This document shows, one piece after another, positions 51,931 to 59,978 of a DNA stretch of 64,000 nucleotides (position 1 is its first letter; the number at the start of each line of letters is the position of its first letter). Made by a program: the position numbers and the translations under genes. Under the pieces are notes generated by a model. The model ran no database searches. It saw nothing but the letters and a program-made list of their open reading frames with translations, and was not told the origin of the DNA. Source of the DNA: Elusimicrobiales bacterium (GTDB taxonomy: Bacteria > Elusimicrobiota > Elusimicrobia > Elusimicrobiales > Elusimicrobiaceae); the NCBI GenBank assembly GCA_041651175.1, contig JBAZJT010000005.1, positions 1 to 64,000 of the forward strand, read 5' to 3'.

Positions 51931-51932
51931 TT

Positions 51933-52775
51933 ATGGACATAGTGGGCGCGGATTTGGGCGGAACCAATTTCAGGGCCGGGCTGGTGCGCGATGGCAAAAC
52001 AATCAAAACCGCCGTCAAGGCCATCAACGCGGCGGCGGGGCAGGACGAACTGCTGTCGGATTTTTTCGCGCTGACAGATTCGGTCATCACCCCGCAGGCC
52101 AGGGGCATAGGCGTAGGCGTCCCCACCATAGTGGACACGGAGCGCGGGATTATATACGAGACCGTCAATATCCCCGCCTGGAAAGACGTGCCGCTGAAAA
52201 AGCTGCTGGAAGAAAGATACAAAATCCCCGCCCGCATAAATAACGACGCCAACTGCTTCGCGGCGGGCGAAAAGTATTTCGGCAAGGCGCGGGAGTTCAA
52301 GTCTGCGGTCGGCATGGTCATGGGAACCGGCCTGGGCGCGGGGCTGATTATAGACGGGCGGCTCTACAACGGGCGCAACTGCGGCGCGGGCGAGTTCGGC
52401 GAAATCGCCTATCTGGACAAAAATTACGAGCATTATTGCAGCGGCAAATTCTTCAAAGCCAAAGGCACAACCGGCAAAGAGGCGTTCGCAAAAGCCGCCT
52501 GCGGCGACAAGGCCGCGCTGGAACTGTTTGAAGAGTTCGGCTCGCATGTGGGCGAGGCGGTAAAGACCGTCATGCTGGCGGTGGACCCGGAGATAATCGT
52601 TTTCGGCGGCTCGGTGAGCGCGGCGTTCGGGTTTTTTGAGCCGGCGCTGCGGAAATCGCTGCAATCGTTTTCGTACAAACGCTCCGCCGAAAATCTCAAA
52701 ATCGCCGTCTCGGAAACCGCGGATATGGCGATACTGGGCGCCGCCGCGCTGATTTTTAACGCCAAAGAATGCTAA
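51933..52775 (+). CDS. ROK-family sugar kinase
   Basis: 280 aa. MDIVGADLGGTNFRAGLV binds phosphate; NNDANCFAAGEKYFG carries the catalytic Asp of the (N/N)DA box, and VMGTGLGAGLIIDGRLYNGRNCGAGEFGEIAYLDKNYEHYCSGKFFKAKG is the ROK signature. The zinc motif CxCGxxGCxE of most ROK kinases is degenerate: only one of its cysteines (EHYCSG) remains. The ATG at 51933 is preceded by GGGAG. It probably phosphorylates the sugar brought in by the permease. Confidence 0.9.
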   Translation: MDIVGADLGGTNFRAGLVRDGKTIKTAVKAINAAAGQDELLSDFFALTDSVITPQARGIGVGVPTIVDTERGIIYETVNIPAWKDVPLKKLLEERYKIPARINNDANCFAAGEKYFGKAREFKSAVGMVMGTGLGAGLIIDGRLYNGRNCGAGEFGEIAYLDKNYEHYCSGKFFKAKGTTGKEAFAKAACGDKAALELFEEFGSHVGEAVKTVMLAVDPEIIVFGGSVSAAFGFFEPALRKSLQSFSYKRSAENLKIAVSETADMAILGAAALIFNAKEC

Positions 52776-52778
52776 AAT
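52773..52778 (+). promoter_or_regulatory. Extended -10 box of the tRNA-Pro gene
   Basis: TGC followed by TAAAAT, overlapping the stop codon of the ROK gene and 20 bases before the tRNA. Same motif as upstream of several protein genes here. Confidence 0.45.
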
Positions 52779-52798
52779 AGTATTTCGCGCCGCGATAC

Positions 52799-52870
52799 CG
52801 GGGAGTGGCTCAATGGTAGAGCGCTCGCTTGGGGTGCGAGAGATTCCGGGTTCAATTCCCGGCTCCCCGA
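52799..52870 (+). tRNA. tRNA-Pro (anticodon GGG)
   Basis: 72 nt fold into a complete cloverleaf: acceptor CGGGGAG/CTCCCCG, D stem GCTC/GAGC, anticodon stem CTCGC/GCGAG around loop TTGGGGT (anticodon GGG, reading CCC and CCT), T arm CCGGG TTCAATT CCCGG, discriminator A. CCA is not encoded. Confidence 0.96.
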
Positions 52871-52889
52871 TATCGCGGCGCGGCTTTTC

Positions 52890-53987
52890 ATGCAAAAGAA
52901 AATAGCCATACTCTACGCCAGGGAACCCTCCGGCCATGTAAGCGCGGCCCGCGCCGTGCAGGAAAGCCTGGCCGCGCGCGGCGCGCAGGCCGTGCGGGTG
53001 AACCTGTCGCACGATTTATACCGGCTGCCGGGCCGGCTCACCGGCGCGCTGTATGTGGAAATGCTGCGCTACACCCCCTTTGTCTGGGAACTGCTCTACG
53101 ACGACGCGCTGGTGCGCGCGTTCGCCATTCCGGTAAAAAAACTGTTTTTTCACAAAAGCGCGCGCAAGCTCAGCGCCCTGCTGGCGGAGCACGGCTTTGA
53201 CGCGGCGGTATGCACGCATTCGCTGCCGTGCTTTGTGCTCTCGCGCGCGAGAATGGACATTCCGGTGTTTGCCGTGCTGACAGATTTCAGCGCGCATCAT
53301 TTCTGGCCGGAAAAAGGCGTGGCGGGATATTTCGTGCACGAGGAAAGCGCGCGGCGGGACCTTATCTCCCGCGGCATCGCGCCGGAGCGGGTGGCGGCCA
53401 CCGGCATTCCCGTGCGCGGAGCGTATCTGAACGCCCCGCCGCGCCAGCATGCGCTGCACCAGCTGGATTTAGACCCGTCCCTTCCCTGCGCGCTTTTATG
53501 CGGCGGCAGCAAGGGGCTGGGGCATATGGAGGAAGGGCTTGCCGCGCTGGGCAGGGTCCCCGGGCTTCAGATAATAGCCTCCTGCGGCGCCAACGAGCCG
53601 CTGCGCAAAAAACTATCAGACGCGGCGCGCGGCGCGCGGCATATCCGCGTGCTGGGCGAGACCGACACTCTTGACGCCGCCATGGGCGCGGCGGATTTTA
53701 TCGCCGGAAAGACCGGGGGAATCACCTGCTCAGAGGCGCTGGCCATGGGCAAGCCGCTGCTGATATTTGCGCCGCTGCCCGGGCAGGAGGCGCGCAACGC
53801 CCGGTTCCTTATTTCGCGCGGCGCGGCCTTCCATGCCGCAAACGCCGCGCAATTGCGCGATGTGGCGGAAAAACTGACGCGGGACGCCGCATACCGAGGC
53901 GGCATTCTGCCTGCGATGTCCGCGCTGGCGCGCCCCCGCGCCGCGGACGAGATTGCCGAGACTGTGCTTTCCTCGCTATGCGCGTAG
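52890..53987 (+). CDS. Glycosyltransferase of the MGDG synthase/UgtP type (GT28)
   Basis: 365 aa. The N-terminal MQKKIAILYAREPSGHVSAARAVQESL has the GHxxAA loop of monogalactosyldiacylglycerol synthases, and FAVLTDFSAHHFWPEKGVAGYFVHEESARRDLISRGIAPERVAATGIPV matches the same family. The C-terminal GGSKGLGHMEEGL, and KTGGITCSEALAMGKPLLIFAPLPGQEARNARFL is the UDP-sugar binding part. It probably glycosylates diacylglycerol or a related lipid. It overlaps the next gene by ten bases. Confidence 0.87.
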   Translation: MQKKIAILYAREPSGHVSAARAVQESLAARGAQAVRVNLSHDLYRLPGRLTGALYVEMLRYTPFVWELLYDDALVRAFAIPVKKLFFHKSARKLSALLAEHGFDAAVCTHSLPCFVLSRARMDIPVFAVLTDFSAHHFWPEKGVAGYFVHEESARRDLISRGIAPERVAATGIPVRGAYLNAPPRQHALHQLDLDPSLPCALLCGGSKGLGHMEEGLAALGRVPGLQIIASCGANEPLRKKLSDAARGARHIRVLGETDTLDAAMGAADFIAGKTGGITCSEALAMGKPLLIFAPLPGQEARNARFLISRGAAFHAANAAQLRDVAEKLTRDAAYRGGILPAMSALARPRAADEIAETVLSSLCA

Positions 53988-54802
53988 CAGCCAGGCAGGT
54001 TTCCGCGCTGGACGGCACAACAAAACTGCTGCTCCGCTGCGCCGACGGCGCATTGTCCGAGGCCGTGGTTTTATTCAACAAAAACAGGGTGTCGGCCTGC
54101 CTGTCGTCCCAGTCCGGCTGCGCATGCGGCTGCGCCTTCTGCGCCACCGGGCGGCTGGGATTTGCGCGCAACCTCACGGCGGAAGAGATAATAACCCAAT
54201 ACGAGCAATGCCGCCTCGTCGCCCCGCCGGAGAGCATTGTCTTTATGGGGATGGGCGAGCCGCTGCTGAACTGGGAAAACCTCAAACAGGCCATACTCGC
54301 GCTTTGCGACCAGCGGGGCGTCAATTTCCCGCAAAGCAGAATTACGGTCTCAACCGTCGGGATAACGCCCGTCATGCGCGAACTGGCGCATTCGGAGCTT
54401 AAGGTGCGGCTGGCGGTGTCGCTTGTTACGGCGGACGAAAATGAAAGGGCGAAACTTGTGCCTGTAAGCGCGCGCTATCCGCTGGGAGAAATAATCGCCG
54501 CCGCGCGCCATTACTGCGAGGAAAGGAAAAGGCAGGTGTTTTTTGAATACATTCTCTTAGGCGGATTAAACGATTCGCCGGAGGACGCGCGGAAACTGCT
54601 GTCCCTGATTGACGGCGTTGACTGCAAAATCAACCTCATCCCGTATAATGCCGCCGGAGGGGGGGATTTCGCCCCGCCGTCCGCGGAAAAGGCAATGGAA
54701 TTCCAAAAAACAATAATGGCCGCCGGAATAAGGGCCTATCTGCGCCGGGAAAAAGGCTCGGACATCAAAGCCGCCTGCGGCCAGCTTGCGGGGGCAGCAT
54801 GA
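53978..54802 (+). CDS. RlmN-like radical SAM methyltransferase, short form
   Basis: 274 aa. SGCACGCAFCATGRLGFARNL holds the CxxxCxxC [4Fe-4S] site (Cys48, Cys52, Cys55); GMGEPLLNW and ISTVGI-like RITVSTVGITPVM bind SAM; the tail DIKAACGQLAG contains the catalytic Cys that methylates itself or forms the RNA adduct. RlmN methylates A2503 of 23S rRNA and A37 of tRNA. The usual N-terminal helix-hairpin-helix domain of about 90 residues is missing, so substrate binding may differ. The frame has no room for it because the start lies inside the glycosyltransferase gene. Confidence 0.85.
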   Translation: MRVAARQVSALDGTTKLLLRCADGALSEAVVLFNKNRVSACLSSQSGCACGCAFCATGRLGFARNLTAEEIITQYEQCRLVAPPESIVFMGMGEPLLNWENLKQAILALCDQRGVNFPQSRITVSTVGITPVMRELAHSELKVRLAVSLVTADENERAKLVPVSARYPLGEIIAAARHYCEERKRQVFFEYILLGGLNDSPEDARKLLSLIDGVDCKINLIPYNAAGGGDFAPPSAEKAMEFQKTIMAAGIRAYLRREKGSDIKAACGQLAGAA

Positions 54803-55587
54803 AAACCGCGCTCATAACCGGCGCCTCGTCCGGGCTGGGGCTGGAGTTCGCACGCAGGCTGTCGCGGGACGGGTTTGCCGTCGCGCTTGGCGGCAGGCGC
54901 AAAGACGCGCTTGAAGCGGCGGCAAATGAAATCGCGTCCACCGGAGGCGCGGCGCTGGCCTGCCCCGGAAACATAACCTCGCCGGAGGATTTAAGCCGCT
55001 CCGCCGCCGCCGTAAAAGAGCGGTTCGGCGGCATTGATTTTCTGATACTCAACGCCGGGGTAGCACACATAAGCCTGCTTGCCGATTATGACGATTTTTC
55101 AAAGATGAAAGAGGACATTGAAACCGATTTGTGGGGAACGATCCTCTCCGCGCGGATATTCCTGCCGCTTATGCGGCCCAATTCCAGGATACTTTTTGTC
55201 GCCTCGGCTTTCGGGCTTGTCGGCGGGGCGGGATATTCCACTTACTGCGCCGCCAAGGCGGGGATGATAAATTTCGCCCAGTCGCTGCGGCGGGAGCTGC
55301 TGTGCAAAGGCATAGCCGTGCATGTGGCCTGCCCCGCCGACATAGCCACGCCCATGTATTACGGCGAACTCAGGGACCTGCCGGCATGGATGGGAAAATT
55401 CCCCGGCAAACGCCGCCCCCTGCCGGCAGACAAAACGGCGGACAGAATTCTTGCAAAATGCAGGGGGGGCAATTTTATCATCACCAGCGATTTCACGACC
55501 TTCCTGCTCCGCCTGGCGGCCAGGGTTCTGCCGGAAAGCGTCATGCTGCGCGTCGTTGACCGCGCGCTGCCGCTGCCGGGAAAATAG
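54799..55587 (+). CDS. Short-chain dehydrogenase/reductase
   Basis: 262 aa of the classical SDR fold: ALITGASSGLGLEFARRLSRDG binds the cofactor, LILNAGVAH is the NNAG-like motif, and YSTYCAAKAG gives the catalytic Tyr/Lys with the Ser in LFVASAFG. The C-terminal stretch (LPAWMGKFPGKRRPLPADKTADRILAKCRGGNFIITSDFTTFLLRLAARVLPESVMLRVVDRAL) recalls 3-ketosphinganine or dihydrosphingosine-type reductases, which would fit lipid genes upstream. It is coupled to the rlmN-like gene by ATGA. Confidence 0.88.
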   Translation: MKTALITGASSGLGLEFARRLSRDGFAVALGGRRKDALEAAANEIASTGGAALACPGNITSPEDLSRSAAAVKERFGGIDFLILNAGVAHISLLADYDDFSKMKEDIETDLWGTILSARIFLPLMRPNSRILFVASAFGLVGGAGYSTYCAAKAGMINFAQSLRRELLCKGIAVHVACPADIATPMYYGELRDLPAWMGKFPGKRRPLPADKTADRILAKCRGGNFIITSDFTTFLLRLAARVLPESVMLRVVDRALPLPGK

Positions 55588-55624
55588 CCCGCCGGCAACT
55601 CTCAACACATCTTACGCAGTTGAG

Positions 55625-57409
55625 TCAATAAGGCGATTTGGGGCGTTTGAAGCGGCGGGCAAGCTCGCCGCTTTCCAGGGTTATCATGGTGGGGCGGCCA
55701 TGCGGGCAGATGAGGCCCTCGCGGCAGGATTTCAAATCGTAAATCAGGCGCATTGCCTCCGGCGGAGACAGCCTGTCGCCGGCCTTGACGGCGCGTTTGC
55801 AGGCCGCCATGGCCACGGCCTCGCGGCGGGCCTGCTCCTGCGGCTGCGGCTCCGGCGCGGTCTGGGCGAAACGGGTTATAAAATCCCCGATATCCGCGTC
55901 GGAAAAATGAAACACCGACGGGACCGAGCGCACCATAAGCTCCGCCGGGCCGGACTGCTCTATTTCAAAACCCGCCTCGCAAAGATACTGCTGCCAGGAC
56001 ATGACGGCCTCCGCCACGCTGGCGGACACGTCCACTATCACCGGCAGCATAAGCCGCTGCACCACCGGCATTCTGGCCGAAAGCTGGCGCAGATACTCCT
56101 CGTAAAAAACGCGCTCCTGCGCGGCATGCTGGTCCACTACTATCATGCCGTCCGCGCACTCGTAAACCAGATAGCTGCCGTGTATCTGGCCCAGATGGCG
56201 GTACGGCGGCTTCCACCAGTCCGGGTCCTGCTCCGATTGCGAAAACCCCTCTATGACAACGCCATGCTCCGTCTCGCGTACGGAAGGCGCGGCTTCCCGC
56301 GCAGCGCCGCCCATGAGCATGGATATTTCCTCAAGCGAAACACGGGAAGGGGGCGTTTCCTCCTCAAGCCGAGGGGGGGCCGCGCGCCCGGCGGCCTCCG
56401 GAGGCAAAGCCGGCGGCGGGGCAGCCCCGCCTATCACCGCGCCGGAAACCGCGTTGGCCACGGACTTGAAAATGCGGCTCTCGTTTTTGAAGCGGACATC
56501 CCGCTTCTGTGGATGGATATTGACGTCAAACTCGGACGGCGGCAATTCAATGAACAGCACGCAGGCCGGATGCTGGGTTTTGGGCCTGTAGCCCTCGTAA
56601 GCCCTGTAAAGCGCCTGGGAAAGCGTTTTGCAGTTCACCGGCCTTCTGTTGACGAAAAAATATTGCAGCGCGCGCGTGGCGGGCATTTTATCCGGCGCGC
56701 TTACAAGCGCCGCAATCCCGGCGGCCCCGTCATCGGCGCAAATCATGCCGGAGGAAACAGCCTCGCCAAGCACTATGGCGGCGCGCTCGGCCAGCGCGGC
56801 GCCGGCGGGGACGCAGTAAATGTCGCTGCCGTCGGCGCGGACATTGAAGGCAATGCCCGCGTTGGCCAGTATGCATTCCTCCGCCGCGCGCAGCAGGTGG
56901 GAACGCTCGGTCCCGGCGCTTTTGAGAAATTTCAGCCGGGCGGGGACGTTGAAAAACAAATCCCGCACCTCAACAGTGGTCCCCGGAACCGGCGGGGCCT
57001 CGGTCCGGGAGAGCAGTTTGCCGCCCTCCACGGTTATCCGGGCGCCGCGCATGTTTTCCCCGCGCGCGCAGGTTGAAACGGCCAGGCGCGAAACCGCGGC
57101 TGTGGCATACAGCGCCTCGCCGCGAAAGCCGAAAGTGCAAAGGCTGTCCAAATCCTCGTAGGCGCTGATTTTGCTTGTGGCATGGCGCAGGACGGCGCGC
57201 TCCAAATCGCCGGCTTCCATGCCGCAGCCATCGTCGTTGACGCGGATGAGGGCGCGCCCCGCGTCCTCAAAATCTATATTGATTGTTTTTGCGCCGGCGT
57301 CAACCGCGTTTTCCAGCAGTTCCTTAAGGACGCTGGCGGGACGCTCCACCACCTCGCCCGCGGCGATTTTCTCTATTATTTCCGGCGCGAGAACATGTAT
57401 TTTTCCCAT
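55625..57409 (-). CDS. mutL: DNA mismatch repair protein MutL, endonuclease type
   Basis: 594 aa. The GHKL ATPase shows ELLENAVDAGAK, NDDGCGM, HATSKI and TFGFRGEAL. A Pro/Ala-rich linker (about 330-370) leads to the dimerisation domain with DQHAAQERVFYEE (about 422-434), the DQHA(x)2E(x)4E endonuclease motif, and CREGLICPHGRPT near the end, its metal-binding partner. This MutL therefore nicks DNA itself, as expected in a MutH-free bacterium. It starts three bases after mutS. Confidence 0.95.
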   Translation of the reverse strand: MGKIHVLAPEIIEKIAAGEVVERPASVLKELLENAVDAGAKTINIDFEDAGRALIRVNDDGCGMEAGDLERAVLRHATSKISAYEDLDSLCTFGFRGEALYATAAVSRLAVSTCARGENMRGARITVEGGKLLSRTEAPPVPGTTVEVRDLFFNVPARLKFLKSAGTERSHLLRAAEECILANAGIAFNVRADGSDIYCVPAGAALAERAAIVLGEAVSSGMICADDGAAGIAALVSAPDKMPATRALQYFFVNRRPVNCKTLSQALYRAYEGYRPKTQHPACVLFIELPPSEFDVNIHPQKRDVRFKNESRIFKSVANAVSGAVIGGAAPPPALPPEAAGRAAPPRLEEETPPSRVSLEEISMLMGGAAREAAPSVRETEHGVVIEGFSQSEQDPDWWKPPYRHLGQIHGSYLVYECADGMIVVDQHAAQERVFYEEYLRQLSARMPVVQRLMLPVIVDVSASVAEAVMSWQQYLCEAGFEIEQSGPAELMVRSVPSVFHFSDADIGDFITRFAQTAPEPQPQEQARREAVAMAACKRAVKAGDRLSPPEAMRLIYDLKSCREGLICPHGRPTMITLESGELARRFKRPKSPY

Positions 57410-57412
57410 AAA

Positions 57413-59974
57413 TCAGGAAAGGCGCTTTTTCCACTCCGCTATCACATGCAGCGCCTCAAGCGGGGTGAGTTTTTCCGGCTCGCAGCTTCGGATTTCGCCC
57501 AGCACCGGATTTTCCGCCTCAAACATCGGCAGTTGCGGCGGGCCGGAGGAAACGACTCCAGCCTTGCTTTCCAGTTCCTCCAGCATTTTCCTGGCGCGCA
57601 TTATGCAGGAGGGGGGAAGGCCGGCCAGTTCCGCCACATGTATGCCGTAGGACTTGTCGGCGGGGCCGGGGGCGATTTTGTGCAGGAACACTATCTCGGT
57701 TTTGCCGGAGGAGTTCGCAAATTCTCGCACGTCCACGTTGAAGTTCTTTATGCCGGGGTATTTCTCCTCCAGCGCGGTGAGCTCAAAATAATGCGTGGCA
57801 AAAAGCGTTTTGGGGCCGCCTTTGGGGTTGCGCAGGCCTTCCACCACCGCCCAGGCGATGGAAATGCCGTCAAAGGTGGAGGTGCCGCGCCCCACCTCGT
57901 CCAGAAGCACCAGGCTGCGGTCCGTGGCGGTTTTGAGTATGACGGCAGTCTCGCGCATTTCAACCATGAAAGTGGATTCGCCGCGGTTGAGCGCGTCATG
58001 CGCGCCGATGCGGGTCATTATCCTGTCCACCAGTCCCACCCGCGCCGAGGCCGCGGGAACAAACCCGCCCATCTGGGCCATCACGGCTATCAGCGCGTTC
58101 TGGCGCAGATATACGCTTTTGCCGCTCATGTTGGGGCCGGTGATTATCATTATCTGCGGCTCTTTGTCGCCGATGCTGATGCTGTTGGGGACAAAGCTGC
58201 CGGCGGGCAGCGCGGCCTCCACCACGGGGTGGCGTCCGTCGCATATCTCAAGGTCGCGGCTGAGATCCACTTCCGGGCGGCGCCAGCCGCCGCGCCGGGC
58301 GGCTTTGGCAAGGGAAATGTATACGTCTATCTCCGCCGCCGCGCGCGCAAAGGAGCGGAAATCCGAGATGCGCTCCGCCAGCGCGGCGCGCAGCTGGTCA
58401 AAAAGATGTTTTTCCAGCTTTGCAATCCTGTCTTCGGCGCCAAGTATTTTAGACTCCAGCGTCTTAAGCTCCTCGGTTATGAAACGCTCGGCGTTTACGA
58501 GGGTCTGCTTGCGGACATAATCAAAAGGCGCGCGGGAGACATTGGCCTTGGTGATTTCAATATAGTAGCCGAAAACCGAATTATAGCCCACTTTAAGCGT
58601 GTTTATCTGGGTGCGCTCGCGCTCGCGCTTTTCTATGCCGGCGAGGCTGGCGCGGGCGTTTTTTTTGAAGCCGCGCGCCTCGTCCAGCTCCGCGTTATAG
58701 CCGTCGCGTATCGCGCCGCCGTCGGAAACGCGCTGCGGCGGATTGTCGCTCAGCGACTGGTCCAGCAGCGCGCGCATTTCGCAGAGGGGGGGATAGGCCG
58801 CTTCAAAGCGCGTCCACAGCCGGGGCGCCACTGCCGCGCCGCCTTTGTCAAACCAGGCTTTGAACCCGTCCAGCGAATGCAGCGAGCGGCGCAGCCCGCC
58901 CATATCGCGCGGAGAGGCCCCCGCCGCCGCGACCCTGCTTATGGCGCGCTCTATATCGCACATCTCGCGCAGCATTTGCTCAAGCTGCTGGCGGGACTGG
59001 GCATTTTCGCAGAATTCTGACACGCAGTTCTGGCGGGCCTGTATGGAAGGCAAATCTATAAGCGGCTGCAATATCCATTCCCGCAGCAGCCGCGCGCCCA
59101 TCGGCGTGGCGGCGTGGTTGAGGACGCCGAAAAGCGAATGTTTCCTGCCGCCGCCGGAGGAGGATTCCACAAGCTCCAGCGTGCGCACGGCGCTCTCGTC
59201 CATCTGAAGGCAGGAGGCGGGCTCCCGCAGCGAGGGGACCAGCGCGTCTTTAAGCCGCGGCTCGTTTTCCGACACGTAGCGCGCGGCGCGCAGCGCGGCC
59301 TTTAGCGCAAGCTGGCGGTTGGCCCAGATTTCGCGCGAGGGCCAGTTCTGCGGCGCGGCAGTATCGCCGGAATAGGGGGGCAGTATTGTGAGCGCCGCGC
59401 CGCCCTTTACGGCCTCCAGCGCGGCGGCGGTTTTGCGCTCCGCCGCGATTTCGGAGGGGGAAATCCTGGCCAGCACCGAGACCAGCGCCTTGAAATCCGA
59501 ATCCCCGATTTTCTGGGCGGCCCAGAACTCTCCGGTGGAAACCTCCACGCAGGCCAGCCCCCAGCCGATAACATCGGCCTCCACGCAGGCCAGATAGTTT
59601 GAACTGGACGCTTCCAGCAGCTCGTCCTCAATGACCGTGCCGGGGGTGATAAGGCGCACCACCTCGCGCTTGAAAAGCTTGGAGCGCCCGTCCGCGGAAT
59701 CGCCGGAGACCTGCTCGCACACGGCGATTTTATGCCCGGCTTTCAGAAGTTTGGCTATATAGGACGGACTGGAGTGGTAAGGGATGCCGCACATCGGCAC
59801 GTTCTGGCGGGCGGTAAGCGTCAGGCCCAGCGCCGCGCTGGCGGTTCTGGCGTCGTCGTTGAACATCTCGTAGAAATCGCCCAGCCGGAAAAAAACAATG
59901 GCATGGGGGTATGACGCCTTTATCGCCTGATACTGCTTCATCAGGGGGGTCTCCGCCAGTGTCTCGTTCTGCAT
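57413..59974 (-). CDS. mutS: DNA mismatch recognition protein MutS
   Basis: 853 aa. TPLMKQYQAIKASYPHAIVFFRLGDFYEMFNDDA holds the mismatch-reading Phe34-x-Glu36. Connector, lever and clamp domains follow. The ATPase has GPNMSGKSVYLRQNALI (Walker A), SLVLLDEVGRGTSTFDGISIAWA (Walker B and signature) and ATHYFELT. The tail is complete with LTPLEALHVIAEWKKRL. A TAAAAT box lies six bases before the ATG and there is no ribosome site. Confidence 0.97.
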   Translation of the reverse strand: MQNETLAETPLMKQYQAIKASYPHAIVFFRLGDFYEMFNDDARTASAALGLTLTARQNVPMCGIPYHSSPSYIAKLLKAGHKIAVCEQVSGDSADGRSKLFKREVVRLITPGTVIEDELLEASSSNYLACVEADVIGWGLACVEVSTGEFWAAQKIGDSDFKALVSVLARISPSEIAAERKTAAALEAVKGGAALTILPPYSGDTAAPQNWPSREIWANRQLALKAALRAARYVSENEPRLKDALVPSLREPASCLQMDESAVRTLELVESSSGGGRKHSLFGVLNHAATPMGARLLREWILQPLIDLPSIQARQNCVSEFCENAQSRQQLEQMLREMCDIERAISRVAAAGASPRDMGGLRRSLHSLDGFKAWFDKGGAAVAPRLWTRFEAAYPPLCEMRALLDQSLSDNPPQRVSDGGAIRDGYNAELDEARGFKKNARASLAGIEKRERERTQINTLKVGYNSVFGYYIEITKANVSRAPFDYVRKQTLVNAERFITEELKTLESKILGAEDRIAKLEKHLFDQLRAALAERISDFRSFARAAAEIDVYISLAKAARRGGWRRPEVDLSRDLEICDGRHPVVEAALPAGSFVPNSISIGDKEPQIMIITGPNMSGKSVYLRQNALIAVMAQMGGFVPAASARVGLVDRIMTRIGAHDALNRGESTFMVEMRETAVILKTATDRSLVLLDEVGRGTSTFDGISIAWAVVEGLRNPKGGPKTLFATHYFELTALEEKYPGIKNFNVDVREFANSSGKTEIVFLHKIAPGPADKSYGIHVAELAGLPPSCIMRARKMLEELESKAGVVSSGPPQLPMFEAENPVLGEIRSCEPEKLTPLEALHVIAEWKKRLS

Positions 59975-59978
59975 GGAA

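Noticed and set aside
52799..52870. tRNA-Pro as integration site of an island
   Set aside because: No integrase or 3' tRNA fragment is seen downstream; the following genes are ordinary housekeeping types.
55451..59020. Plus-strand frames of 541 and 612 codons
   Set aside because: They are exactly opposite mutL and mutS, whose motifs are complete.
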